A stretch of 64,000 nucleotides of DNA from Ornithinibacillus gellani (GTDB lineage Bacteria > Bacillota > Bacilli > Bacillales > Amphibacillaceae), in NCBI RefSeq assembly GCF_003730295.1, contig NZ_QTSZ01000051.1:124001-188000 (forward strand). Reading direction: 5' to 3'. Below the pieces are notes generated by a model. It saw nothing but the letters and a program-made list of their open reading frames with translations. It was not told where the DNA came from and made no database searches. Shown piece by piece: positions 55,905 through 64,000 of this stretch; the stretch's first letter is position 1; every line of letters begins with the position of its first letter. The translations under genes and the position numbers were made by a program.

Positions 55905-57284
55905 TTACCCTTCTTGCTGACCGGTCTCGTGGCAAATCATTTCATACAGCAGACGAACACCGAATCCGGATGCCCCTGGAACATAATAGCCTGCTTGTTT
56001 CCATGGTCTGACGGTGTTTGCCATATCGATATGAACCCATTTATTCCCTTGTTGCACAAAATGCTTCAGGAATAAAGCGGCCGTGATTGCTCCGCCAAAT
56101 TTGGAGCTGCTATGATTATTGATGTCGGCACAATCACTTGTCAGATAGGTTTCATATTCTTGGATAACTGGCATAGGCCAAACAAAATCACCGGATTTAC
56201 GTCCAAGTGCTTCATATGTCCAAAGGCTGCTCGGATCATTGCTGAAAACACCAGCGTTTCTTAAGCCAAGTGCCTGACCGATTGTGCCAGTTAAGGTAGC
56301 GATATCAATTATCGTTTCTGCTCCCAATTGCTGCGCATACAATATACCATCTGCGAGCACGAGGCGTCCTTCTGCATCGGTATTTCCAACCTCGACTGTT
56401 GTCCCATTTGCATACGTAATGACATCAGACGGTAGAAATGCATTAGAACCGGCTACATTGATGGCCATCGGGATAATTGCAACAACATGAACAGGGAGCT
56501 GCAGATCCGCGATGAGCTTGATTGCGCCAACGACAGCTGCAGATCCTCCCATGTCCATTTTCATTTCCCCAATATGGCTGCCGGTTTTCACATTTGTCCC
56601 ACCAGAATCAAATGTGATTCCTTTGCCAACGAGGGCAGTCGGTTTGTCGGTACTATTTTTATACGTCAAAATAGTGGCAGCAGGTGGATGGGCACTTCCT
56701 TTTCCAACCACTGCGGTGGCGTGAAAGCCTTTTTCCTCCAGTTTATCAGCTGTAATCACTTCAACTTGGATATCGGTATCGGTAAATTGTTGTTCCAAAC
56801 GCCCCGCATAACGCTCCGGCGTCAGTATATTTGCCGGTTCATTGCAGAGATCACGGGCAAGCATAACGGCATTTGCACGAGTTTCGGCAAGTGAACAGGC
56901 CGCGTTATAACCAGTCGGAAGAATCGTAAGTGCGACTTCCTGTTGCACTGGAGCATCCTGTTTATAGTGGCTAAAGGTATAACCGGCCAAATACCAGCCC
57001 TCCATAAAAGCAGTCATTGCCGTCTGAGCAGCCAACTCTTTTACGTGCTGCAGCAAGCCGGACAGCTCTAGTGTTACGTCTGTCGTTGTCACTGCTTTTC
57101 TTGCGGTCCCGCCGAGGTAGCGAACATCCTCTTCAGTCCAATCCGCTTTCTGTATTCCGAGTACGATAAATTCCTTGCCTTCTGATTGAATGCATTGCAT
57201 CTTTCCAAATGCAAGCTTGTCCTCCTGAAGGTGTAATCTTGTTTCTTCACTTGCTTGAGCAAGTGGCAATACGATGGTGTGCAC
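55905..57284 (-). CDS. M17 leucyl aminopeptidase
   Basis: 459 residues from GTG 57284 (GGGGAGG upstream). Metal and catalytic motifs: LVGKGITFDSGGTNVKTGSH near 218, MKMDMGGSAAVVG near 240 and the family signature NTDAEGRLVLADGI near 303. Removes N-terminal residues from peptides; two metal ions. Followed on the same strand by nothing but the dispersed repeat; the asparaginase gene upstream is 44 bases away, so the two may be cotranscribed. Confidence 0.92.
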   Translation of the reverse strand: MHTIVLPLAQASEETRLHLQEDKLAFGKMQCIQSEGKEFIVLGIQKADWTEEDVRYLGGTARKAVTTTDVTLELSGLLQHVKELAAQTAMTAFMEGWYLAGYTFSHYKQDAPVQQEVALTILPTGYNAACSLAETRANAVMLARDLCNEPANILTPERYAGRLEQQFTDTDIQVEVITADKLEEKGFHATAVVGKGSAHPPAATILTYKNSTDKPTALVGKGITFDSGGTNVKTGSHIGEMKMDMGGSAAVVGAIKLIADLQLPVHVVAIIPMAINVAGSNAFLPSDVITYANGTTVEVGNTDAEGRLVLADGILYAQQLGAETIIDIATLTGTIGQALGLRNAGVFSNDPSSLWTYEALGRKSGDFVWPMPVIQEYETYLTSDCADINNHSSSKFGGAITAALFLKHFVQQGNKWVHIDMANTVRPWKQAGYYVPGASGFGVRLLYEMICHETGQQEG

Positions 57285-57328
57285 TGGAAGTCCTCCCCTT
57301 GTTGTTCATTTCTTAAAATAGTCTGTGT

Positions 57329-58324
57329 TTACAATAAAACCTTTGTCTCGCCAATTGGCTTGCCGCTATCATTTAAAATGGCTTTGGAGCGAATGGCGAG
57401 CAGGCGTTCCATAGTTGCTTCATTATCGTAATTTAATTTTCGCAGGATTTCTGCAACTAAAACAGGCCAAACAAGCTCTGAACCGCTCAGTACTTTTAAG
57501 GCAATACTGATTCTCTCTTTGATAAGTGACAAACAATAGACGCCCTGTGCGCCACCTTTGGCAATGATGTTCGGATCTTCTAATAATGCGGTACAGATAA
57601 AATCATGGGATGCGACAATTTCCGGATGTGCATGCATTGCTTTGCCAATTTTTTTCACCGCTGTCTGAGTCTTTTCATCGGCAATCAAATCTGGTGCAGC
57701 AAATTTCAAATAAGAGACGGCCATGTTTTTCAATGGAATACTAAATACCGGCACCCCACAGCCATCTACACCGATTTTAATGTCTGCTTTTGGTGTTACC
57801 GATAGCTCTGACACATGTTGTAAAATTTCCTGTTGCAGGGGGTGGTCAATATCATGATAGCTTTTCAAGTCATAGCCTTTTTCCCTGGCATATGCAAGTA
57901 AACCAAGATGCTTCCCGGCACAGTTATGCATTAATTTCCGCTCTTGTTTATGCTCCCATACATAAGCTTTTTTCGGTTCGTCATTCAATGGCAGACTTGC
58001 CTGACAAACGAGCAAGTCTTCCTGTATGTCTAATTTTTCCATCAGACGAAGCAATGCTTTTTCCTGGTATGCCTCGCCACGCTGGGATGCCGTAAATAAT
58101 GCTGCCTCTTCCTGTGTCAGCCCATATTTTTCAATAATGTCCGTTGAAAAAGCAGGAATCGCTTGAATTGGTTTCATGGCAGACCGATAGAATACCGAAT
58201 GGGTAATGTCCCCTTTTTCGTATAGCACTTCTTGTTTATCATTGATGACCACGATCACACCTTGATGGGTATTCTCTAAGGAACCGCCCCGGTATTCCTC
58301 TACGATGACTGGTTGATTATTCAT
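57329..58324 (-). CDS. Asparaginase (L-asparaginase II family)
   Basis: 331 residues from ATG 58324 (GAGGAAG upstream). Belongs to the asparaginase II/AnsA-independent family: HSVFYRSAMKPIQAIPAFST near 42, LFTASQRGEAYQEKALLRLM near 76, KLMHNCAGKHLGLLAYAR near 129 and GVDGCGVPVFSIPLKNMA near 187. It hydrolyses asparagine to aspartate and ammonia. The motifs with H-N-C-A-G-K-H are the family's core. Confidence 0.88.
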   Translation of the reverse strand: MNNQPVIVEEYRGGSLENTHQGVIVVINDKQEVLYEKGDITHSVFYRSAMKPIQAIPAFSTDIIEKYGLTQEEAALFTASQRGEAYQEKALLRLMEKLDIQEDLLVCQASLPLNDEPKKAYVWEHKQERKLMHNCAGKHLGLLAYAREKGYDLKSYHDIDHPLQQEILQHVSELSVTPKADIKIGVDGCGVPVFSIPLKNMAVSYLKFAAPDLIADEKTQTAVKKIGKAMHAHPEIVASHDFICTALLEDPNIIAKGGAQGVYCLSLIKERISIALKVLSGSELVWPVLVAEILRKLNYDNEATMERLLAIRSKAILNDSGKPIGETKVLL

Positions 58325-58415
58325 GTTGCTTCCTCTTCTCTTTCGTATAGTTTCTTGTTTTATTGTAACAGGTGGTCCTTCCATTGCGAATGGTTCCTGT
58401 TGCATGCTTTTTCAT

Positions 58416-60401
58416 TTATGCTTGCCAGTTGATTTGGATCAAGCGATAGCCAGCTATTTTCTCGACCGTAAAAAGCAGCTGATTTCCCTTTATTTCAAAT
58501 GGAATTTCCTCACCGCTCGGTAATAGCTGAACCGATTGCACCTGCTTATCTGCAGTTCGCAGTTGAAATGTAGTGTGATACAAAGGAATAATGTCTTCAA
58601 TCGTATAAATATCCTCTGACCGTTTTTCCGTAATATAGTGCAGCATGTGCAGGATGTTCGCTTGCGTTTTCTCATCTTCATGTAAAGAAGTAAGCAATGT
58701 CGATGGACCGTCATGCTGGACAAGTGGCGTATCCAATAATAAAGATACGGCATCCTGGAGCATTTGCTTACACCAAGCTGGACAGTTTTTACGATATATT
58801 CTAAAAATTGGATGTGAAAAATAAATCACATTCCCATGTTTCGTAACTGCGGGATGACCAATTTTTCCGCTGGATGGTGCATGCTGGTGAGAGCAAAACG
58901 TTTCGCCCTCCCGATTAAAGTACGGCTGCACGGTATCCATCAATGTATCTGCAGTAGTCGGTGAGACCTCCGCACCTTGTCCATACATGACAAATGCTTC
59001 TTTTGGCAGTTCTTTTCCAATGGTTTCATTTGGTAACACAAAATCACGATCATATGTAGACGCCCCATGATAGGTATGACCATATAGCGGGTTTTCCTGC
59101 CCTATTTGCTGCAAGGATTCATGCGTTCCAATCACTTTTCCACCCCGCTCTACGTAGGTGCGGATTTTTTCCATCAATGCTGCTTGATACGGAATCACAT
59201 CCGGTAAAATGAGCAATGAATAGGCATCCAAATCCATACTGCTATCAATGATATTAAATTGATAGGATAATTCCTGCAGCATCCGCACCGTTCCAATTAA
59301 GGATGGATGCACTCCGCCTCCCGTAAATTCCTCCGGCGTCAGGACAGCCATTTCGACCACGGGCTTGCTGTGTTTACAATACGGTTCCAGCTCCTTTACG
59401 CTGCCGTACACATGCCCAATTAAATCATATGCAGCAGGTGAAAGTGTACCGTTTGGATGCAACTGGTCTCCAATCGAACAGGCCGTCCCCATTGCCAGCA
59501 TCTGAAACACTTCGAATTCAAGAGCAGCTTTGTTTTTTAAGGAATGAAAATCTCCCCAATACGTATGGAACTTTCCAGTCATCCCAATGAGATCTTTATT
59601 TAAACAACGGGCATATCTAGCCGTCGCTGGAAAATGATCATAGCCCCAGCCACCACTAGGAAGGGATTCTAGTTCCAAATGTGTATACGAATCCAATGAT
59701 GCTTTCGCATTCGGCCCAATATGGGAACTATTATAAAAAATCCCGGCATGTGGAACCCTTTCTTTGATCAGCGCAGATATTTCTGCTCGAAACTCATCCA
59801 GCATATCCCCAGCATACTGTAGCCGCTCCGATTTCTGTGTCGTATCTATTCCTCTTGCTTCCATCTGTTTCATACAATGTGTACAGTGACAATCCACCCG
59901 AAATAAAATATCCATAAACAGCCCGTCTATACGTTCAGGACCAACAACCTCGATGAGATCCAACAGATGCGCCTTGAAATAATCACGATAATCACTATTT
60001 AGGCAAATCGTATTGTAAAAATGCGGTTCGGCAACACCTTGTGTATTGATGTAATCGCCATTCTCATCAATCGCCAGCCATTCCGGATGGTTCCTACTAA
60101 TGTATGCATCCCACTGCACCGTCGTATAAATCGGAACCTTTATCCCTCGACGATGACAGCTATCAATCTGATCCAATAGTAAATTTTCAGCAACCAAATT
60201 CGGATGCATCAGATCCGGTCTATTTTTCGACGGATAATAAAGCCATCCATGATGACAACGCGCAAAACATGTGATGGAATCCACATGCGCAGCCTGCAAC
60301 GTCTCCGCAAACTGTTCCCCATCAAAATCCTTCCCAATATCCGGAATGTGCTCACTCGTATGAAAATCCAAATGTACCTGCCTGTAACTCAACTCTGACA
60401 T
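58416..60401 (-). CDS. GHL6-type putative glycoside hydrolase
   Basis: 661 residues from ATG 60401 (GGAGGG six bases upstream). The N-terminus is a TIM-barrel of the hypothetical glycosyl hydrolase 6 kind: VHLDFHTSEHIPDIGKDFDG, ITCFARCHHGWLYYPSK, IDGLFMDILFRVDCHCTHC. A middle class-I glutamine-amidotransferase-like domain (about 360-480) as in beta-galactosidase trimerisation follows, then a small beta domain. No signal peptide, so cytoplasmic. Acids in LFMDIL and YTHLELESLP are possible catalytic residues. Substrate unknown; likely a galactoside or fucoside given neighbours. Confidence 0.68.
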   Translation of the reverse strand: MSELSYRQVHLDFHTSEHIPDIGKDFDGEQFAETLQAAHVDSITCFARCHHGWLYYPSKNRPDLMHPNLVAENLLLDQIDSCHRRGIKVPIYTTVQWDAYISRNHPEWLAIDENGDYINTQGVAEPHFYNTICLNSDYRDYFKAHLLDLIEVVGPERIDGLFMDILFRVDCHCTHCMKQMEARGIDTTQKSERLQYAGDMLDEFRAEISALIKERVPHAGIFYNSSHIGPNAKASLDSYTHLELESLPSGGWGYDHFPATARYARCLNKDLIGMTGKFHTYWGDFHSLKNKAALEFEVFQMLAMGTACSIGDQLHPNGTLSPAAYDLIGHVYGSVKELEPYCKHSKPVVEMAVLTPEEFTGGGVHPSLIGTVRMLQELSYQFNIIDSSMDLDAYSLLILPDVIPYQAALMEKIRTYVERGGKVIGTHESLQQIGQENPLYGHTYHGASTYDRDFVLPNETIGKELPKEAFVMYGQGAEVSPTTADTLMDTVQPYFNREGETFCSHQHAPSSGKIGHPAVTKHGNVIYFSHPIFRIYRKNCPAWCKQMLQDAVSLLLDTPLVQHDGPSTLLTSLHEDEKTQANILHMLHYITEKRSEDIYTIEDIIPLYHTTFQLRTADKQVQSVQLLPSGEEIPFEIKGNQLLFTVEKIAGYRLIQINWQA

Positions 60402-60511
60402 CAACAACCCTCCGACAACAATTCTTACAATCTAAAACACTATTGTACTATTGTACTAAAAATTTTTCATTGTCACCTATTTTTTTGTTTTTTAAATATT
60501 GAAAGAAGGAT

Positions 60512-61155
60512 GGAATCGGCACGCCGATTCCCAACAGATTTATTTTTTTGAGGAAAGAAAGCTGTATTGGGAGGAAGTCGCATGCATTCAGGCGGATCTC
60601 GCATGACTTGGTGGGGAAGTCGCATGCATTCGAGCGGAACTCGCATGACTTGGTGGGGAAGTCGCATGCATTCGAGCGGAACTCGCATGACTTGGCGGGG
60701 AAGTCGCATGCGTTTGTTCGGGCGGAACTCGCATGCCTTGGTGGGAAAGTCGCATGCGTTTGGGTGGAACTCGCATGCCTTGGCGGGGAAGTCGCATGCC
60801 TTCGGGCGGTACTCGCATGACTTGGTGGGGAAGTCGCATGCCTTTCACCCAAACTCGCATGCTTCAGCACTAATCTCGCATACGTTTGGTCCAAAGTCGC
60901 ATGCCTTTGATCGGAAGTCGCATGCATCAAGAGGGAAGAAATCGGCAGCCGCCGATTTCAACATCATTTAATAAGCCCAAACCCTGAATCTCCACTAAAA
61001 TCGTGCACCGACTTCCCAAACTCGAGTGTCTACGGGTAAACTCGCGCACCGAACGCCTAAACTCGCGCGCATAATCTCCATCTTAGCCCCCGAATCTCTC
61101 CAAACAAACAAAGACAAACCTCCTCCCATATGGATGGAATCGGCACGCCGATTCC
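60512..61155 (-). repeat. Repeat island 10: mixed 21-mers with hairpins
   Basis: Class 1 at 60512-60531; about 17 units of 21 bp at 60573-60930 in reverse orientation in which GAAGTCGCATG and GAACTCGCATG cores alternate; class 2 at 60938-60959; worn CTCGCGCACC units around 61010-61080; class 1 at 61136-61155. It lies between the GHL6 gene and the yvrJ cluster. All open frames here are artefacts of the period. Confidence 0.9.
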
Positions 61156-61198
61156 TACCGAATATCTTCTAATGCTTCCCGATATCAAGCAACCATAC

Positions 61199-61235
61199 AA
61201 AAAAGAACTGCGGTACGTGGCCGAAGTTCTTTTTC
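61199..61235 (-). terminator. Intrinsic terminator of the yvrJ gene
   Basis: Reverse strand AAAAAGAACT...AGTTCTTTTTT with inner GG/CC pairs, seven bases after the yvrJ stop. Confidence 0.88.
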
Positions 61236-61241
61236 GTATGG

Positions 61242-61376
61242 TTAGTTCATTTTATCTGGTAGTGCGTGGATGGAGTCAATTAAGAGATTTAGCTTTCCTT
61301 CGATGCGGTGCAGTAAATAAAAGGTTACCGCAACGGGAAAGCCGACCTCTGTTATGAATGGGATCCATGCCTCCAT
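61242..61376 (-). CDS. yvrJ: YvrJ family small protein
   Basis: 44 residues, too short for usual gene calling: MEAWIPFITEVGFPVAVTFY, then LLHRIEGKLNLLIDSIHALP. The hydrophobic first half and amphipathic second half match YvrJ proteins. AAGGAGG precedes the ATG at 61376. It follows the DUF1659 and DUF2922 genes on the same strand, the usual company of this family in Bacillaceae. Function unknown. Confidence 0.88.
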   Translation of the reverse strand: MEAWIPFITEVGFPVAVTFYLLHRIEGKLNLLIDSIHALPDKMN

Positions 61377-61404
61377 AGGAATGACCTCCTTTTCTCGTTT
61401 TAAC

Positions 61405-61436
61405 AAAACAGACCAGCCTGCGTGCTGGTCTGTTTT
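61405..61436 (-). terminator. Terminator of the DUF1659-DUF2922 pair
   Basis: AAAACAGACCAGC-ctgcgt-GCTGGTCTGTTTT, perfect 13-bp stem, followed by a short A/T stretch. It also precedes yvrJ. Confidence 0.88.
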
Positions 61437-61445
61437 ACCTCGTAA

Positions 61446-61664
61446 TTAGGATAATTCAATTGGTTCTACGGTGCGTTCTACGACACGGGCACCTTTTTTC
61501 GCGACAAGTCCGCCGCCTGTGGATGTAAATACATCCTCTGCAAGAAATGCGTCCATTGTAGCGTTGACTTTTTCGGAATCGATTGGTTCAGCAGGATTAT
61601 CAACTGTATAAGTAACAGTCTTCCCCTCCTCATTCTCAAACTGAAGCTCCAATACTTTAGCCAA
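61446..61664 (-). CDS. DUF2922 family protein
   Basis: 72 residues from TTG 61664, eight bases after AAAGGAGG. Begins LAKVLELQFENEEGKTVTYT (Leu-coded start read as Met) and has the conserved IDSEKVNATMDAFLAEDVF and GARVVERTVEPIEL. DUF2922 proteins are of unknown function and often sit beside DUF1659 and YvrJ genes, as here. Confidence 0.88.
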   Translation of the reverse strand: MAKVLELQFENEEGKTVTYTVDNPAEPIDSEKVNATMDAFLAEDVFTSTGGGLVAKKGARVVERTVEPIELS

Positions 61665-61707
61665 TGCCTCCACCTCCTTTCCTCACCTATTCCTTTTACC
61701 CCGCCAA

Positions 61708-61932
61708 TTACGCTTCTTCGATGTTGAAGCTGTCTCTGCGCTCAATGTTTTGAATTGGATGCTGCTGTAAGCTTGCATAAGCTTCTGCGACTGCGTACAG
61801 CTGATCTGTTGTTGCATCAATCTTCACCTGGGTGAACGCTTTTGTTTTGAGAATTGGCTTACCCGTTTCCGAATCCTCTCCTTCGTGAAAAGTAATTCGC
61901 AGCTGAGAGTTCATTTTTTCTGCTACTGCCAT
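61708..61932 (-). CDS. DUF1659 family protein
   Basis: 74 residues from ATG 61932 (GGAGG eight bases upstream). Conserved pieces: MAVAEKMNSQLRITFHEG, GKPILKTKAFTQVKIDATTD, LYAVAEAYASLQQHPI. Function unknown. First gene of a pair with DUF2922; spacing 43 bases. Confidence 0.88.
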   Translation of the reverse strand: MAVAEKMNSQLRITFHEGEDSETGKPILKTKAFTQVKIDATTDQLYAVAEAYASLQQHPIQNIERRDSFNIEEA

Positions 61933-62187
61933 GGTCTCCACCTCCTTTCACCTATACAATCGTATAAAAAATGAAAAAGGTGGCATCAATAAAAATACTT
62001 TTTACAACAGACGCATTTCATCTACATATTTAGACCCAATTCTTCCATTTACGTAAGACGTTTTTCATAGTACAATGAGGAGTGATTCCCTGTTCTAAAA
62101 ACTTTTGACATGGAATCCATTCTAACTGACAGGTTTAACTTTGATAGGCGGGTCACTGCCTGTCCTCAGCGAGGAGAATGATGATAA

Positions 62188-63222
62188 ATGAAACAGATTC
62201 CGTCCCGTTCTGTTAAGCATAAAAAGAGGAAGCTACGAAAAAGGGTTTATTTTATATTCATCCCACTATTTCTATTGTTGTTAGCTGGTGGGTATGGCGG
62301 TTATTTGTATTTGAAAGCAGATGCTGTATTCTCTGATTCGTATGTAGACGATGGTCGTGAAAAATCAGACTTGCGAGATAAGATGGTGGATCCGAAATAT
62401 GATCATGTTTCCGTATTGATTATGGGAGTGGATTCAAGTGATAAGCGTGCAAATGCTGAAAGTTCTCGAACCGATACATTAATGGTCGCGACATTAAATA
62501 AAGATGATCACAGTGTGAAGCTATTGAGTATTCCACGTGACTCCTACGTCTATATTCCAGACGTGCAGCGCGAGGATAAAATCAATCACGCTCATGCATA
62601 TGGCGGTACAAAAGCCACCATTGACACAGTAGAGAATTTACTCGATATTCCAATTGATTACTATGTCAAAGTGAACTTCGAAGCCTTTATTGAGGTGGTA
62701 GAAGCTGTGGATGGCATTACGGTTGATGTACCATATGAATTTAAAGAGCAAAACTCTAAGGATAAGGCAAACGCCATTCATTTAATGCCTGGTGTTCAGA
62801 CATTGGATGGAGAAGAAGCACTTGCCCTTGCTAGAACACGAAAGCTCGACAATGATATTCAGCGTGGTAAACGCCAGCAGGAAATCATTAAAGCAATTGT
62901 GAAAAAAGCAGTTTCTGTTAACTCGATTTTAAAATACGATAATATCATTGAAGCAATTGGCGGCAACATGACGACAAATATGCATTTTGATGAGATGAAA
63001 AGCTTTATCGCCTATGGAACAAGTGGTGACCTTGACTTTGAAACATTATCTTTAGAAGGTCATGATTATCAACCATCAGGCGTCTATTATTGGCAGGTAG
63101 ATGAGGTTGCGTTAGGTGAAACGAGAAGAAAACTACAGCAGCATTTGGAAATCACTACATCTGACGACACCAGTTCCATGACGGATACCGCGACACAAGA
63201 CGAAGCAACGTCCACACCATAG
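62188..63222 (+). CDS. LytR-CpsA-Psr (LCP) wall-polymer ligase
   Basis: 344 residues. Short basic tail, one membrane helix (about 20-42), then the extracellular LCP domain: VLIMGVDSSDKRANAESSRT, DTLMVATLNKDDHSVKLLSI, PRDSYVYIP, then ALARTRKLDNDIQRGKRQQE with the arginine that binds the pyrophosphate lipid. LCP enzymes attach teichoic acid or other polymers to peptidoglycan. The C-terminal 25 residues are a low-complexity Ser/Thr/Asp tail. ATG follows GAGGAGA. Convergent with the TagO-like gene, a matching function. Confidence 0.93.
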   Translation: MKQIPSRSVKHKKRKLRKRVYFIFIPLFLLLLAGGYGGYLYLKADAVFSDSYVDDGREKSDLRDKMVDPKYDHVSVLIMGVDSSDKRANAESSRTDTLMVATLNKDDHSVKLLSIPRDSYVYIPDVQREDKINHAHAYGGTKATIDTVENLLDIPIDYYVKVNFEAFIEVVEAVDGITVDVPYEFKEQNSKDKANAIHLMPGVQTLDGEEALALARTRKLDNDIQRGKRQQEIIKAIVKKAVSVNSILKYDNIIEAIGGNMTTNMHFDEMKSFIAYGTSGDLDFETLSLEGHDYQPSGVYYWQVDEVALGETRRKLQQHLEITTSDDTSSMTDTATQDEATSTP

Positions 63223-63272
63223 ATATACAATTTCGCAGGCGACAATCGGTACACCCGGTTGTCGACTGCTTG

Positions 63273-63316
63273 TTTATCACAGATTAACTGGCTGTAAAAA
63301 ACCCCCTTCACTTTAT
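63273..63316. repeat. Dispersed repeat, shortened copy C
   Basis: TTTATCACAGATTAACTGGC, TGTAAAAAACCCCC, TTCACTTTAT aligns with the ends of the element at 55838-55902 but lacks the middle. It lies between the LCP gene and the TagO-like gene. Confidence 0.4.
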
Positions 63317-63318
63317 CC

Positions 63319-63360
63319 AAAAAAATGCTTGCAGAGGGATTCCTTCTACAAGCATTTTTT
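63319..63360. terminator. Bidirectional terminator at the right end
   Basis: AAAAAATGCTTG ... CAAGCATTTTTT with a 17-base loop, between the LCP gene and the TagO-like gene; T-runs on both strands. Confidence 0.88.
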
Positions 63361-63363
63361 AGA

Positions 63364-64000
63364 TTACTTATGCCAAAACCCTTTGACGAACTTGGTTAGC
63401 GGTTTAAAGTCATTGTTAATCAGGCCTAAGCTTTCAATTAAAATTTGGACCGTCAATATCGCGATGGTAAAGATGAGGATGGATCCCCAAACCGTTGTCA
63501 TCGAAAATAAAATCGCTGTCACACTAAACATCAGACTCAACCCATAGATGAATAGAACCGTTTGTTTATGGGTAAAACCGAGCTTCATCAAGCGGTGATG
63601 CAAATGCGATTTATCCGCACCGGAAATCGGCTGTTTATTAATATACCTTCGTACAATAGCAATTAATGTGTCAGCGATGGGTACCCCTAGAATGAAGATG
63701 GGGATGACAAAGGAAATAATGGCTACATTTTTAAAACCGAGCAATGCGAGTACAGATATCATATATCCGAGAAATAGCGCTCCGGTATCCCCCATAAAAA
63801 TACGCGCGGGGTAAAAGTTATACCGTAAAAATCCAATCGTACTAAAAAACAGGACGATAGCCATCGTAAACACATACACATGGCTGATAATCATTGCCAT
63901 TGCGGCGATTGTCAGTAATGCGATGGCAGAAACCCCACCGGCAAGTCCATCCATTCCATCTATTAAATTAATTGCATTCGTTATTCCTACAATCCATAAA
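63364..64000 (-). CDS. tagO: TagO/WecA-type GlcNAc-1-phosphate transferase, start outside window
   Basis: About 212 codons, cut at the right edge. Polytopic membrane protein with family motifs ITNAINLIDGMDGLAGG (N-x-x-N-L-x-D-G-x-D-G-L), FYPARIFMGDTGALFLG and DKSHLHHRLMKLGFTHKQT. It transfers GlcNAc-1-phosphate (or related) to undecaprenyl phosphate, the first step of wall teichoic acid and other polymers. The LCP gene opposite fits the same pathway. WecA/other PNPT members are alternatives. Confidence 0.92.
   Translation of the reverse strand, partial: LWIVGITNAINLIDGMDGLAGGVSAIALLTIAAMAMIISHVYVFTMAIVLFFSTIGFLRYNFYPARIFMGDTGALFLGYMISVLALLGFKNVAIISFVIPIFILGVPIADTLIAIVRRYINKQPISGADKSHLHHRLMKLGFTHKQTVLFIYGLSLMFSVTAILFSMTTVWGSILIFTIAILTVQILIESLGLINNDFKPLTKFVKGFWHK

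Noticed and set aside
61130-61357. A 75-codon forward frame after island 10
   Set aside because: It begins inside a class 1 hairpin and is antisense to yvrJ, which has a strong ribosome site and a family match.

Overview
The window looks like a chromosomal segment of a low-to-mid GC, Gram-positive, spore-former-type Bacillaceae. The clues are strong Shine-Dalgarno sites, frequent TTG/GTG starts, SCO1/YtkA-type lipoproteins, YesM/YesN-like two-component systems, a yvrJ-DUF2922-DUF1659 cluster, and LCP and TagO-like wall-polymer genes. The species cannot be named from this sequence. No rRNA, tRNA, prophage, CRISPR or intact insertion sequence was seen.

Layout: (1) 1-3.4 kb: a cytosine permease cut by the window edge, a TetR regulator and a NERD-domain protein. 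(2) 3.7-8.9 kb: a copper region with a regulator that joins a DeoR-type HTH to a NosL-like Cys-rich domain, SCO1, a YtkA/FixH-like lipoprotein and a CopB-type P-ATPase with a duplicated His-rich head. (3) 9-17.2 kb: a DUF2207 membrane protein, then an N-acetylgalactosamine catabolic operon (agaS, nagA/agaA, lacD, lacC) with a GntR/UTRA regulator and two visible operators. (4) 18-25.8 kb: TspO, a TauE/SafE permease, a candidate small RNA, a LacI regulator, a Gfo/Idh oxidoreductase, a GH110-like alpha-galactosidase and the broken tail of a lipoprotein sugar-binding protein. (5) 27-33.4 kb: a two-component system beside a three-gene Fbp/Afu-type ABC importer. (6) 34.4-39.1 kb: the Leloir operon galK-galE-galT-galM. 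(7) 39.2-43.3 kb: acetyltransferases, a PAP2 phosphatase, a kinase interrupted by an in-frame stop and a ROK fragment. (8) 43.5-50.6 kb: a membrane-anchored sugar sensor, histidine kinase and response regulator followed by a CUT1 sugar importer. (9) 51.7-64 kb: gnd, an AEC transporter, an M17 aminopeptidase, an asparaginase, a GHL6-type glycosidase, the yvrJ cluster, an LCP protein and a TagO-like transferase cut by the edge.

The genes point to uptake and breakdown of galactose/GalNAc-containing glycans: a terminal alpha-galactosidase, galactose entering the Leloir pathway, GalNAc-6-P passing through the tagatose branch, and several sugar importers with cre-like boxes.

The most unusual content is not coding. 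At least ten intergenic islands (about 0.25-1.2 kb each) are built from the same parts: tandem 21-bp repeats (exactly two DNA helical turns), tandem 52-bp repeats (about five turns), and short REP-like palindromes of two main types, GGAATCGG-n-CCGATTCC and GAAATCGG-n-CCGATTTC. In the islands that hold both arrays the order and polarity are conserved (21-mers, then 52-mers). The long open frames inside these islands follow from the period being divisible by three and were not annotated as proteins. I know of no description of this composite element.
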